NCBI GenBank assembly: GCA_933228675.1
Contig: OW121742.1
Span: forward strand, 112,368,239-112,432,238
Length of the DNA stretch: 64,000 nt
Direction: 5' to 3'
Origin: Stomorhina lunata
Lineage: Eukaryota; Arthropoda; Insecta; Diptera; Rhiniidae
In this document: positions 34,495 to 47,489 of the stretch, piece after piece
Numbering within the stretch: the stretch's first letter is position 1
Layout: every line of letters starts with the position of its first letter
Translations under genes and position numbers: made by a program
Notes under the pieces: generated by a model
Databases searched by the model: none
Told to the model about the DNA's origin: nothing
The model's input: the letters and a program-made list of their open reading frames with translations, nothing else

Positions 34495-37400
34495 TTCTTT
34501 TTGGAAACTTTCTTATCTTTATAGGAAATTTTTCAAAAATCCTAGTTTTATAGGAAATTTTTCAAAATTTTCCTATTTTTATAGGAAATTTTTCAAAAAT
34601 TTCCTATTTTTATAGGAAATTTCCTATTTTTATAGGAAATTTTTCAAAAATTCCCAATTATTATACGAAATTTTTCAAAAATTTCGTATTTTTATAGGAA
34701 ATTTTTTAAATATTTCCTATCTTTAAAGGAAATTTTTCAAAAATTTCCTATTTTTATAGGAAATTTTTCAAAAATTTCCTATTTTTATAGGAAATTTTTC
34801 AAAAATTTCCTATTTTTATAGGAAATTTTTCAAAAATTTCCTATTTTTATAGGAAATTTTTCAAAAATTTCCTATTTTTATAGGAAATTTTTCAAAAATT
34901 TCCTATTTTTATAGGAAATTTTTCAAAAATTTCCTATTTTTAAAGGAAATTTTTCAAAAATTTACTATTTTTATAGGAAATTTTTCAAAAAATTCCTATT
35001 TTTATAGGAAATTTTTCAAAAATTTCCTATTTTTATAGGAAATTTTTCAAAAATTTCCTATTTTTCAAAAATTTCATATTTTTATATTAAATTTTTCAAA
35101 AATTTTCTATTTTTATAGGAAATTTTTCAAAAATTTCCTATTTTTATAGGAAATTTTTCAAAAATTTCTTATTTTTATAGGAAATTTTTCAAAAATTTCC
35201 TATTTTTTTGGGAGATTTTTCAAAAATTTCCTATTTTTATAGGAAATTTTTCAAAAATATCCTATTTTTATAGGAAATTTTTCAAAAATTTCCTCTTTTT
35301 ATAGGAAATTTTTCAAAAATTTCCTATTTTTATAGGAAATTTTTCAAAAATTTCCTATTTTTATAGGAAATTTTTCAAAAATTTCCTATTTTTATAGGAA
35401 ATTTTTCAAAAATTTCCTATTTTTATAGGAAATTTTTCAAAAATTTCCTATTTTTATAGGAAATTTTTCAAAAATTTCCTATTTTTATAGGAAATTTTTC
35501 AAAAATTTCCTATTTTTATAGGAAATTTTTCAAAAATTTCCTATTTTTATAGGAAATTTTTCAAAAATTTCCTATTTTTATAGGAAATTTTTCAAAAATT
35601 TCCTATTTTTATAGGAAATTTTTCAAAAATTTCCTATTTTTATAGGAAATTTTTCAAAAATTTCCTATTTTTATAGGAAATTTTTCAAAAATTTCCTATT
35701 TTTATAGGAAATTTTTCAAAAATTTCCTATTTTTATAGGAAATTTTTCAAAAATTTCCTATTTTTATAGGAAATTTTTCAAAAATTTCCTATTTTTATAG
35801 GAAATTTTTCAAAAATTTCCTATTTTTATAGGAAATTTTTCAAAAATTTCCTATTTTTATAGGAAATTTTTCAAAAATTTCCTATTTTTATAGGAAATTT
35901 TTCAAAAACTTCCTATTTTTATAGGAAAATTTTTCAAAAATTTCCTATTTTTATAGGAAATTTTTCCAAAATTTCCTATATTTATAGGAAATTTTTCCAA
36001 AATTTCCTATATTTATAGGAAATTTTTCAAAAATTTCCTATTTTTATAGGAAATTTTTCAAAAATTTCCTATTTTTATAGGAAATTTTTCAAAAATTTCA
36101 TATTTTTATAGGAAATTTTTCAAAAATTTCCTATTTTTATAGGAAATTTTTCAAAAATTTCCTATTTTTATAGGAAATTATTCAAAAATTTCCTATTTTT
36201 ATAGGAAATTTTTCAAAAATTTCCTATTTTTATAGAAAATTTTTCAAAAATTTCCAATTTTTATAGGAAATTTTTCAAAAATTTCCTATTTTTATAGGAA
36301 ATTTTTCAAAAATTTCCTATTTTTATAGGAAATTTTTCAAAAATTTCCTATTTTTATAAGAAATTTTTCAAAAATTTCCTATTTTTATAGGAAATTTTTC
36401 AAAAATTTCCTATTTTTAGAGGAAATTTTTCAAAAATTTCCTATTTTTATAGGAAATTTTTCAAAAATTTCCTATTTTTATAGGAAATTTTTCAAAAATT
36501 TCCTATTTTTATAGGAAATTTTTCAAAAATTTCCTATTTTTATAGGAAATTTTTCAAAAATTTCCTATTTTTATAGGAAATTTTTCAAAAATTTCCTATT
36601 TTTATAGGAAATTTTTCAAAAATTTCCTATTTTTATAGGAAATTTTTCAAAAATTTCCTATTTTTATAGGAAATTTTTCAAAAATTTCCTATTTTTATAG
36701 GAAATTTTTCAAAAATTTTCTATTTTTATAGGTAATTTTTTAAACTTTTTTTTTTAATTTCCTATTTTTATACGAAATTTTTCAAAAATTTCCTATTTTT
36801 ATATGAAATTTTTCAAAAATTTCCTATTTTTATAGGAAATTTTTCACAAATTTCCTATTTTTGTAGGAAATTTTTCAAAAATTTCCTATTTTTATAGGAA
36901 AATTTTCACAAATTTCCTATTTTTATAGGAAATTTTTCAAAAATTTCCTATTTTTATAGGAAATTTTTCAAAAATTTCCTATTTTTATAGGAAATTTTTC
37001 AAAAATTTCCTATTTTTATAGGAAATTTTTCAAAAATTTCCTATTTTTATAGGAAATTTTTCAAAAATTTCCTATTTTTATAGGAAATTTTTCAAAAATT
37101 TCCTATTTTTATAGGAAATTTTTCAAAAATTTCCTATTTTTATAGGAAATTTTTCAAAAATTTCCTATTTTTATAGGAAATTTTTCAAAAATTTCCTATT
37201 TTTATAGGAAATTTTTCAAAAATTTCCTATTTTTATAGGAAATTTTTCAAAAATTTCCTATTTTTATAGGAAATTTTTCAAAAATTTCCTAGTTTTATAG
37301 GAAATTTTTCAAAAATTTCCTATTTTTATAGGAAATTTTTCAAAAATTTCCTATTTTTATAGGAAATTTTTCAAAAATTTCCTATTTTTATAGGAAATTT

Positions 37401-38195
37401 TTCAAAAATTTCCTATTTTTATAGGAAATTTTTCAAAAATTTCCTATTTTTATAGGAAATTTTTCAAAAATTTCCTATTTTCATAGGAAATTTTTCAAAA
37501 ATTTCCTATTTTTATAGGAAATTTTTCAAAAATTTCCTATTTTTATAGGAAATTTTTCAAAAATTTCCTATTTTTATAGGAAATTTTTCAAAAATTTCCT
37601 ATTTTTATAGGAAATTTTTCAAAAATTTCCTATTTTTATAGGAAATTTTTCAAAAATTTCCTATTTTTATAGGAAATTTTTCAAAAATTTCCTATTTTTA
37701 TAGGAAATTTTTCAAAAATTTCCTATTTTTATAGAAAATTTTTCAAAAATTTCCTATTTTTATAGGAAATTTTTCAAAAATTTCCTATTTTTATAGGAAA
37801 TTTTTCAAAAATTTCCTATTTTTATAGGAAATTTTTCAAAAATTTCCTATTTTTATAGGAAATTTTTCAAAAATTTCCTATTTTTATAGGAAATTTTTCA
37901 AAAATTTCCTATTTTTATAGGAAATTTTTCAAAAATTTCCTATTTTTATAGGAAATTTTTCAAAAATTTCCTATTTTTATAGGAAACTTTTCAAAAATTT
38001 CCTATTTTTATAGGAAATTTTTCAAAAATTTCCTATTTTTATAGGAAATTTTTCAAAAATTTCCTATTTTTATAGGAAATTTTTCAAAAATTTCCTATTT
38101 TTATAGGAAATTTTTCAAAAATTTCCTATTTTGATAGGAAATTTTTACAAAAATTTCCTATTTTGATAGGAAATTTTTGAAAAATGTCTCCCATT
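34495..38195 (+). repeat. SatA array, longest homogeneous block
   Basis: About 119 units over 3.7 kb, most identical to the consensus, with scattered single-base variants. A marker variant at about 36,720-36,760 (TAGGTAATTTTTTAAAC followed by a T run and AATTTCC) recurs at 47,545-47,595 in another array. The sequence decays sharply at 38,130-38,190, with a final reversed-centre unit (TTTTTGAAAAATG). Confidence 0.97.
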
Positions 38196-38795
38196 GTTTA
38201 ATACAATAATCTTTAATTTATGTCTGTGTCTAAATTGTCGGCATATAAGTCATATGACAAAAATAAGCAGAACCTCAAGAAAAAACCTCAGATAAAAACA
38301 CGTTCCAAAAGTCTTGTAGCGTTAGCAACAGACACGCATTAAAACCATAAAAACACTTACTTTTACATAATCTTTCCTTTACTAACACATGAACACTTAT
38401 TTAGACTGAAGAATCTTACATACATACATAATAAAATATGTATGTTTGTGTGTTGTTTTTATGTGTTTACAAAAATACAGACATATAAATTTTAGATAAA
38501 AATCTCAATGATCACATAAATACTTGTTCTTATAAACAATTTGATAAAAAGCCAAATGATCATAAATATTAAAAAACTCATTCCCATAAAAACAAAATAC
38601 ATAATTACAATAAATCTTTGATGCTGAAGACAGACAGGAAATACTTAATCACATACTCATACATTCTAATGGCAATAAGTAACAATATTTAACTTTTAAT
38701 AATTCGTGATGTCTGGCGGGATAATGGTTAAAACTTCGAAATTCTGTGATGTTGCCAAAAAGTTTACAGTGAAAAGTCATCAAAATGGTTTTTTT
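38196..38795. other. Unique AT-rich DNA between SatA arrays
   Basis: About 0.6 kb with no recognised feature. CATA-rich words near 38,415-38,450. Confidence 0.55.
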
Positions 38796-40730
38796 TTGAA
38801 AAACTTCTTATTTAAATAAGAAATTTTTGAAAAATTGCTTATTTTTATATGAAATTTTTAAAAAATTCTTATCTCTAAAGGAAATTTTTCAAAAATTTCT
38901 ATTTTTATAGGAAATTTTTCAAAAATTTCTTATTTTGATAGGAAATTTTTCAAATATTTCTTATTTTTATAGGAAATTTTTCAAAAATTTCTTATTTTTA
39001 AAGGAAATTTTTCAAAAATTTCTCATTTTATAGACATTTTTCAAAAATTTATCTTTATATGAAATTTTTTAAAAATTTCCTATTTTTAAAGGAATTTTTT
39101 CAAAAATTTCTTATTTGCACAAAAAATTTTTCAAAATTTTTTTATTTTGGTGAAAAATTTTTCACAAATTTCTTATTTTCATAAGAAATTTTTCAATTTT
39201 TTTTCTAATTTTATAGAAAGTTTTTCAAAAATTTCTTATTTTTGTAGGAAGTTTTTCAAAAATTTCATAGTTTTATATGAAATTTTTCAATTTTTTTTTT
39301 ATTTTTATAGGAATTTTTTTTAAATCTCTTACTTTTAAATATTTTTTTTTTAATTTCTTATTTTTATAGGAAAATTTTCTAAATTTAATATTTTTATAGG
39401 AAATTTTTCAAAAATTTCTCATTTTTATAGAAATTTTTCAAAAATTTCTTATTTTTGTAGAAATTTTTCGAAAATTTGTTATCTTTAAAGGAAATTTTTC
39501 AAAAACTTCTTTTTTTGATACGAAAATTTTTAAAATTTTTTATAATTTTATAGAAAGTTTTTCTAAAATTTCCGATTTTTATACGAAATTTTTCAAAAAT
39601 TTCTTATTTTTATAGGAAATTTTTCAAATATTTCTTACTTTTAAACAAGAAATTTATAAAATTTTTTTTATTTTTACGGAAAATTTTTCAAAAAATTTCT
39701 TTATATAAAATTTTTCAAAAAAAATTTTATTTGTATAGGAAATTATTCAAAACTTTCTTATTATATAGCAAATTTTTGAGTTAATTTATTTCTTACGAAT
39801 GTTTTCAATAATTTCTTCTTTTTATAGGAATTTTTTTAAAAATTTAAAACTTTTATAGGAAAATTTTCAAAATTTTTTTCTTTTCATAGGAAATTTTTCA
39901 AAAATTTCTTATTTTTTGAGGAAATTTTTCAAAATTTTTTATTTTTATAAGAAATTTTTTAAAATTTTGTTATTTTTATAGGATTTAAAATTTTTTTTAT
40001 TTTTATGGGAAGTTTTTAAGAAAAATCTAATTTTATAGGAAATTTTTCAAACATTTTTCATTTTTATAGAAAAGTTTTAAAAAATTTAATTTTCTTATGG
40101 GAAATTTTTTAAAAATTTCTTATTTTCGTAAGATTTTTTTTTTTTAAATTTCTTATTTTTAAAGGAATTTTTAAAAAAATTATTTTTTTTTATACAAAAT
40201 TTTTCAAAAATTTCTTATTTTTATAGGAAATTTTGCAAAATTTTTTACATTTTTATAGGAAATTTTTAAAAAATTTCTTATTTATAGGAAATTTTTCAAA
40301 ACTTTTTTTTATATAAAATTTTTCAAAAATTTCTTATTTTTATAGAAAATTTTTAAAAATTTATTTTTGTTATAGGAAATTTTCAAAAATTGCTTATTTG
40401 TGTACGATTTTTTTTTTAATTTCTTATTTTTTAAAGAATTTTTTGAAAAATTTCTTTTTTTTTATACAAAATTTTTCAAATATTTCTTATTTATAGGAAA
40501 TTTTTCAAATTTTTTTTTTTAAGTTTCTTATTTTAATAGGAAAATATTCAAAATTTTTTATTTTTTAAAATTTTTTTATTTTTATAAGAAACTTTTCAAA
40601 AACTTCTTATTTTTATAGAAAATTTTTCAAAAAATTTCTTATTTTGATTGGAAATTTAAAAAAAATTTCTCATTGTTATAGTATTTTTTTAAATTTTTTT
40701 TTATAGCAAATTAAAAAAAGATCTTATTTT
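38796..40730 (+). repeat. SatA array, old and degenerate
   Basis: Plus-orientation units with many indels, mostly the TTTCTTAT subtype seen at 5,035-6,870. Period is irregular. No homogeneous core. Confidence 0.9.
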
Positions 40731-42564
40731 ATTCGTTTTTTTGTTTTAAATTTGTTATTTTTAATTCATACCCAATGATTTTTCTCTTGTCTTTTAAAAA
40801 GAAAGGAAATACAATAGAATAAAAAACATATTTTATTTGTCTGTACCAATGAATTTCTAGGATACTAAAATTATCTTGAATCACACATAAGAAATATATA
40901 AAGGAAACATCATACTCACACACACGAAGATAAAAAACCATAGTCAAATATTGAAAAATACCAAGAAAACACATTTTTTATGAAGAAAAAAAAGTCAACA
41001 GCCTAAAAATATGCTACAGATATTAGTGAAAAAACTGAAAGAGAATTAAAGCGTAAAAAGCTCTTAGACGCAATAAAATATAACAAATAATTCAATATGT
41101 CTGCTAGAAATTGTGGAAGTGTTTATAAGTGTGTGTGTATAATATGAGTGTGAGTATGTGTGTGTGTAAAGAATGAGTGTTTTTGTGTGTTAGCTTGAGA
41201 GAATGAATACAAAGCCAAACATTTAGTATAAACTAATTTATTGCTTTAATTTCTAAATATTTTTTCTTATTCCTAAGCATATTTTCTGTTACAATGATTT
41301 TGATGATGACGATGATATTTGTCTGTCCAGCCGTAATGCTGTTTGTTGCTTCGCAATATTTATTTGCTTGGCTGGCTTACATTTTTTTCTATGATATTTT
41401 TCTTCAATATTATTGTATAATCCGCAGCACTGTGGGCTAGAGGTGGAGCAAATTGGATACAAATTCTTTAAATAGTCTTATATTAGTTATGTTTTTATTT
41501 ACTTAGATTCTACTGTTTTCAGCCTATTTATGCGCTATACATATTCTTCTATTATTATTGTTACCAACAAGACGTTTTTTTGTATCTTATGTAAAAATAC
41601 ATTTTCATTGCCAACATTTGCTAAATTCTATTTCAGTTCTATTTTTCTACTTCCCTTCAATTATTTTGCCACTTTATGTAATAAATAAATGTTGGCTGAT
41701 TTTATTTGCTTTTTGGCTTCCATATTTTTTTACGCCAGAATAAAATCGAATTATGTTTCAGCAGAGGAGGGTTTTTTTGGTTTTAGTAACTAAGTAAGTG
41801 TCTATTGGTTTTCCGTTTCTAAAGATTTACACAAGTTTGTTTTTTCTAATACTTTATTATTGAGTAATATAAAATAATGGGATCTCCTTTCAATGGCAAA
41901 GAAAAGTGTAAATTAAATTTATTGCATATTTTTAGGGGTTTTGTGGAAAGGAAAGACTCTATTGGTTTTTCTGCCTATTAAGCTCAAAAAAGGAAATAAT
42001 GGTTTTGATTTTGAATGAAACTCAAGCAATAGATTTAAATAATGGATATTTATACAGGGATTAGAAAGTGTTTAGAATTTAATTGTAGGTTTTAGGTTTG
42101 GTTTGTAAGTTTTGAAAAATTTCCCCTTAAAAACATTTTAAATTTCCTTTTAAATTTGACTTATGTCAGGCAGGTGTTCAAAATTTAAATTTAAAAAAAT
42201 AGATTAAATAAAAATATGTTTGAAAAAATATATAATATATTTAATGTAGATTTTATTGCATTTTTCAATTTACCAGTTGTTGCATGTTCTTGGTATATTT
42301 TTAAACAAAACATATAATTGCCAGCCATTAAAATCATGTCAACTAATGCAAACGCTTTAGGGCCACCAGATAATGACACATACAAATAAACACAAAGAAA
42401 AAATAACAACTCCAACAATTTAAAAAACAACCAGAGAAAATATAACAAAGTTAAGTTAAAAGAAAAGAAAACAAAGCAATCATAATAATATGGGGATTTC
42501 CAAACAAATTTAGTATTAAAACATAAAATTAACAAAAGTCTTGCATCCTTTTGGGAGGAGCAAT
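40731..42564. other. Unique AT-rich DNA, no gene seen
   Basis: About 1.8 kb. A GT tract lies near 41,130-41,168. A 114-codon minus-strand frame (42,191-42,535) is rich in F, L and Y; I do not recognise it, and AT-rich DNA gives such frames often. No splice structure can be supported. Confidence 0.55.
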
Positions 42565-43800
42565 GATTTGTAAAATTTTCTATAAAAATAGGAAATTTTT
42601 GTAAAATTTTCCATAAAAATAGGAAATTTTTGAAAAATTTACTATATAAATAGGAAATTTTTGAAAAATTTCCTATAAAAATAGGAAAATTTTGAAAAAT
42701 TTCCTATAAAAATAGGAAATTTTTGAAAAATTTCCTATAAAAATAGGAAATTTTTGAAAAATTTCCTATAAAAATAGGAAATTTTTGAAAAATTTCCTAT
42801 AAAAATAGGAAATTTTTGAAAAATTTCCTATAAAAATAGGAAATTTTTGAAAAATTTCCTATAAAAATAGGAAATTTTTGAAAAATTTCCTATAAAAATA
42901 GGAAATTTTTGAAAAATTTCCTATAAAAATAGGAAATTTTTGAAAAATTTCCTATAAAAATAGGAAATTTTTGAAAAATTTCCTATAAAAATAGGAAATT
43001 TTTGAAAAATTTCCTATAAAAATAGGAAATTTTTGAAAAATTTCCTTTAAAAATAGGAAATTTTTGAAAAATTTCCTATAAAATAGGAAATTTTTGAAAA
43101 ATTTCCTATAAAAATAGGAAATTTTTGAAAAATTTCCTATAAAAATAGGAAATTTTTGAAAAATTTCCTATAAAAATAGGAAATTTTTGAAAAATTTCCT
43201 ATAAAAATAGGAAATTTTTGAAAAATTTCCTATAAAAATAGGAAATTTTTGAAAAATTTCCTATAAAAATAGGAAATTTTTGAAAAATTTCCTATAAAAA
43301 TAGGAAATTTTTGAAAAATTTCCTATAAAAATAGGAAATTTTTGAAAAATTTCCTATAAAAATAGGAAATTTTTGAAAAATTTCCTATAAAAATAGGAAA
43401 TTTTTGAAAAATTTCCTATAAAAATAGGAAATTTTGAAAAATTTCCTATAAAAATAGGAAATTTTTAAAAAATTTCCTATAAAAATAGGAAATTTTTGAA
43501 AAATTTCCTATAAAAATAGGAAATTTTTGAAAAATTTCCTATAAAAATAGGAAAATTTTGAAAAATTTCCTATAAAAATAGGAAAATTTTGAAAAATTTC
43601 CTATAAAAATAGGAAATTTTTGCAAAATTTCCTGTAAAATTTTTGAAAAATTTCCTATAAAAATAGAAAATTTGTGAAAAATTTCCTATAAAGATAGGAA
43701 AATTTTTAAAAATTTCCTATAAAGCAAATTTTTGAAAATTTCCTATAAAAATAGGAAATTTTTGAAAAACTTCCTATAAATATAGGAAATTTTTTTTAAA
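42565..43800 (-). repeat. SatA array, reversed, homogeneous
   Basis: About 39 reversed units (G centre, AAAA spacer), mostly identical from 42,660 to 43,610, then variable up to the gap. The block faces the forward array that starts after the gap. Confidence 0.97.
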
Positions 43801-44000
43801 NNNNNNNNNNNNNNNNNNNNNNNNNNNNNNNNNNNNNNNNNNNNNNNNNNNNNNNNNNNNNNNNNNNNNNNNNNNNNNNNNNNNNNNNNNNNNNNNNNNN
43901 NNNNNNNNNNNNNNNNNNNNNNNNNNNNNNNNNNNNNNNNNNNNNNNNNNNNNNNNNNNNNNNNNNNNNNNNNNNNNNNNNNNNNNNNNNNNNNNNNNNN
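43801..44000. other. Assembly gap of 200 N
   Basis: Exactly 200 N. The satellite reads minus on the left and plus on the right, so the gap sits on an orientation switch. A round length suggests a placeholder, so the true distance is unknown. Confidence 0.99.
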
Positions 44001-46450
44001 GGAAATTTTTCAAAAATTTCCTATTTTTTTTAGGAAATTTTTCAAAAATTTCCTATTTTTTTAGGAAATTTTTTAAAAATTTCCAATTTTTATAGGAAAT
44101 TTTTCAAAAATTTCCTATTTTTTATAGGAAATTTTTCAAAAATTTCCTATTTTTTATAGGAAATTTTTCAAAAATTTGTTTTTTTTTTTTTAAAGGAAAT
44201 TTTTAAAAAATTTCCTATTTTTTAAAGGAAATTTTTCAAAAATTTCCTATTTTTTGAAGGAAATTTTTCAAAAATTTCCTATTTTTGAAAGGAAATTTTT
44301 CAAAAATTTCCTATTTTTGAAAGGAAATTTTTCAAAAATTTCCTATTTTTATAGGAAATTTTTTAAAAATTTCCTTTTGTTTATAGAAAATTTTTCAAAA
44401 TTTCCTTTTGTTTATAGGAATTTTTTCAAAAATTTCCTATTTTTTATAGGAAATTTTTCAAAAATTTCCTATTTTTTATAGGAAATTTTTCAAAAATTTC
44501 CTTTTGTTTACAGGAAATTTTTCAAAAATTTCCTATTTTTTATAGGAAATTTTTCAAAAATTTCCTATTTTTTTTAGGAAATTTTTCAAAAATTTCCTAT
44601 TTTTTTAGGAAATTTTTCAAAAATTTCCTATTTTTTTAGGAAATTTTTCAAAATTTCCTATTTTTTTAGGAAAATTTTTCAAAAATTTCCTATTTTTTTA
44701 GGAATTTTTCAAAAATTTCCTATTTTTTTTAGGAAATTTTTCAAAAATTTCCTATTTTTTTAGGAAATTTTTCAAAAATTTCCTTTTGTTTAAAGGAAAT
44801 TTTTCAAAAATTTCCTTTTGGTTTAAAGGAAATTTTTCAAAAATTTCCTTTTGTTTATAGGAAATTTTTCAAAAATTTTCCTATTTTTTTAGGAAATTTT
44901 TCAAAAATTTCCTATTTTTTTTAGGAAATTTTTCAAAAAATTGTCCTATTTTTATAGGAAATTTTTTAAAAATTTCCTTTTGTTTATAGGAAATTTTTCA
45001 AAAAATTTCCTTTTGTTTATAGGAAATTTTTCAAAAATTTCCTATTTTTTTATAGGAAATTTTTCAAAAATTTCCTATTTTTTATAGGAAATTTTTCAAA
45101 AATTTCCTATTTTTTATAGGAAATTTTTCAAAAATTTCCTATTTTTTTATAGGAAATTTTTCAAAAATTTCCTATTTTTTATAGGAAATTTTTCAAAAAT
45201 TTCCTATTTTTTTATAGGAAATTTTTCAAAAATTTCCTATTTTTTTATAGGAAATTTTTCAAAAAATTTCCAATTTTTTATAGGAAATTTTTCAAAAATT
45301 TCCAATTTTTTATAGGAAATTTTTCAAAAATTTCCAATTTTTTATAGGAAATTTTTCAAAAATTTCCTATTTTTTATAGGAAATTTTTCAAAAATTTCCT
45401 ATTTTTTTATAGGAAATTTTTCAAAAATTTCCTATTTTTTATAGGAAATTTTTCAAAAATTTCCTATTTTTTATAGGAAATTTTTCAAAAATTTCCTATT
45501 TTTTATAGGAAACTTTTCAAAGATTTCCTATTTTTTATAGGAAATTTTTCAAAATTTTCCTATTTTTTATAGGAAATTTTTCAAAAATTTCCTATTTTTT
45601 ATAGGAAATTTTTCAAAAATTTCCTATTTTTTTATAGGAAATTTTTCAAAAATTTCCTATTTTTTATAGGAAATTTTTCAAAAATTTCCTATTATTTTTT
45701 ATAGGAAATTTTTTCAAAAATTTCCTATTTTTTATAGGAAATTTTTTCAAAAATTTCCTATTTTTTATAGGAAATTTTTCAAAAATTTCCTATTTTTTAT
45801 AGGAAATTTTTCAAAAATTTCCTATTTTTTATAGGAAATTTTTCAAAAATTTCTTATTTTTATAGGAAATTTTTCAAAATTTCCTATTTTTTATAGGAAA
45901 TTTTTCAAAAATTTTTCAAAATTTCCTATTTTGGTAGGAAATTTTTCAAAAATTTTCTATTTTTATAGGAAATTTTTCAAAAATATCCTTTTTTTGTAGA
46001 AAATTTTTCAAAAATTTCCTATTTTTATAGAAAATTTTTCAAAAATTTTTTTAAAAATTTTTCAAAAATTTCCTACTTTTATGAGAAATTTTTAAAAAAA
46101 TTTCCTACTTTTATAGGAAAATTTTCAAAAAATTCCTATTTGTTATAGGAAAATTTTCAAAAATTTCCTATTTGTTATATGGAAATTTTTCAAAAATTTC
46201 CTATTTTTATAGGAAATTTTTCAAAAATTTCTTATCTTGATAGGAAATTTTTCAAAAATTTCTTATTTTAAAAATAAATTGTAATAAGAATATTTTAAAA
46301 AATTCTTTTGTTTTATAGAAAATTTTTCAAAGATTTCTTTTTTTAATAGAAAATTAAAAAAAAAATCTGAAATTTCTTATTTTTATAAAAAAAAATTTTT
46401 TAAAGTTTCTTATTTTTTAAAAAATTTTACAAAAATTTCTTATTTTCTAG
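44001..46450 (+). repeat. SatA array, 32-33-bp subtype
   Basis: About 70 forward units whose spacer has one or two extra T (CCTATTTTTTATAGG and similar), giving a 32-33-bp period instead of 31. Subtypes cluster: TTTTGTTTATAGG near 44,370-45,020, AATTTCCAATT near 45,265-45,350. From about 45,900 to 46,450 it returns to 31-bp-like units and decays. The reversed block left of the gap is 31 bp, so this is not a simple mirror copy of it. Confidence 0.95.
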
Positions 46451-47489
46451 TTCTGTTAGAGTTTTATTTTAATTTATCTTAAGTCGGTTTGTTTCAACTT
46501 TTTATTATTTTGCACCAACTGAGATTCGTTTTATAGCCCTCAATAAAAATCTTGAACCATAACGAAGTTTTTATGAATGTTTTTCTTTCGCTTTTTTAAT
46601 GGTCGACTATCATTATTGGCCAAAGATTAATAAAATGCGAAAAAGTTTATTTTGCTTAGCTCTCCTACTTTCAACTAATTACACCTAATAAATTCCCAAT
46701 AAGTCACGTCCAGTCATTACTCATCTCCTTGAATTAAAGCAAGAAGTAGTTTTAATGTTCAATCTATCCGTTTGCTTTGACAGAAGCAAAAACTCTTGTC
46801 GATCGTCAAATAGTTTTTATGTCGAAGCCAAAGTATCTGCCTTCCCCATCCAAAAAAACAATTATTTTTCTTTGTCATTTTATGGCTCATTCAAAAAGGT
46901 ATAAGAGGAAAATGTCATTCAATGGCCACTTCAAATCTTTAAAGATTAATTCCCTCAAATACAAATAAAAAGAACAAATATAAAAAGAAATACTTTATTT
47001 TACTTTGTGAGCCATTATTTCAATACCACACCAATACCAATCTAGTTATAAAGTGAAAGTACGTGGATAAGGCTTTGGTCCTTTTGTAGTCTTACCAAAA
47101 TCTTACTAACGACTCTTCAGATGAACAATTTAAATACTCACACATACAAAAGTTCACAGGATGTCTGGAAGATATAGAAATCACAGAATGAAAATAGCAA
47201 TGATTTTTGCATTAGAGGGGGAAAGGACTAAAGAGGACAATTTAATATCATTGATATGTTTGAAGTCTTGCAATGATTGCGTTGATAATAATACGTCTGT
47301 TGTCGTCAATAAAAATAAAAAGTAATAAAATTGGTCATTTGACAAATTTTCTTCCAAAAAGAAAATCAAAACACGTTTATTTCCCTTCAAAGAAAGTGAA
47401 ATGAAGTGAGATTTTGGGTTTCGAAATAGAACTGGAACGATTTAAGGTAGAACTAGAACAGAACTAGAAAATAAATAGAACATAACTAG
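46451..47489. other. Unique AT-rich DNA, no gene seen
   Basis: About 1 kb; short frames at 46,777-46,968 and 47,181-47,390 are unrecognised. Just before the next array there is a small run of AACTAGAAC/AATAGAAC (47,428-47,492). Confidence 0.55.

Noticed and set aside
42191..42535. 114-codon minus-strand frame rich in F, L and Y
   Set aside because: Composition is that of random AT-rich translation; no domain or conserved motif.
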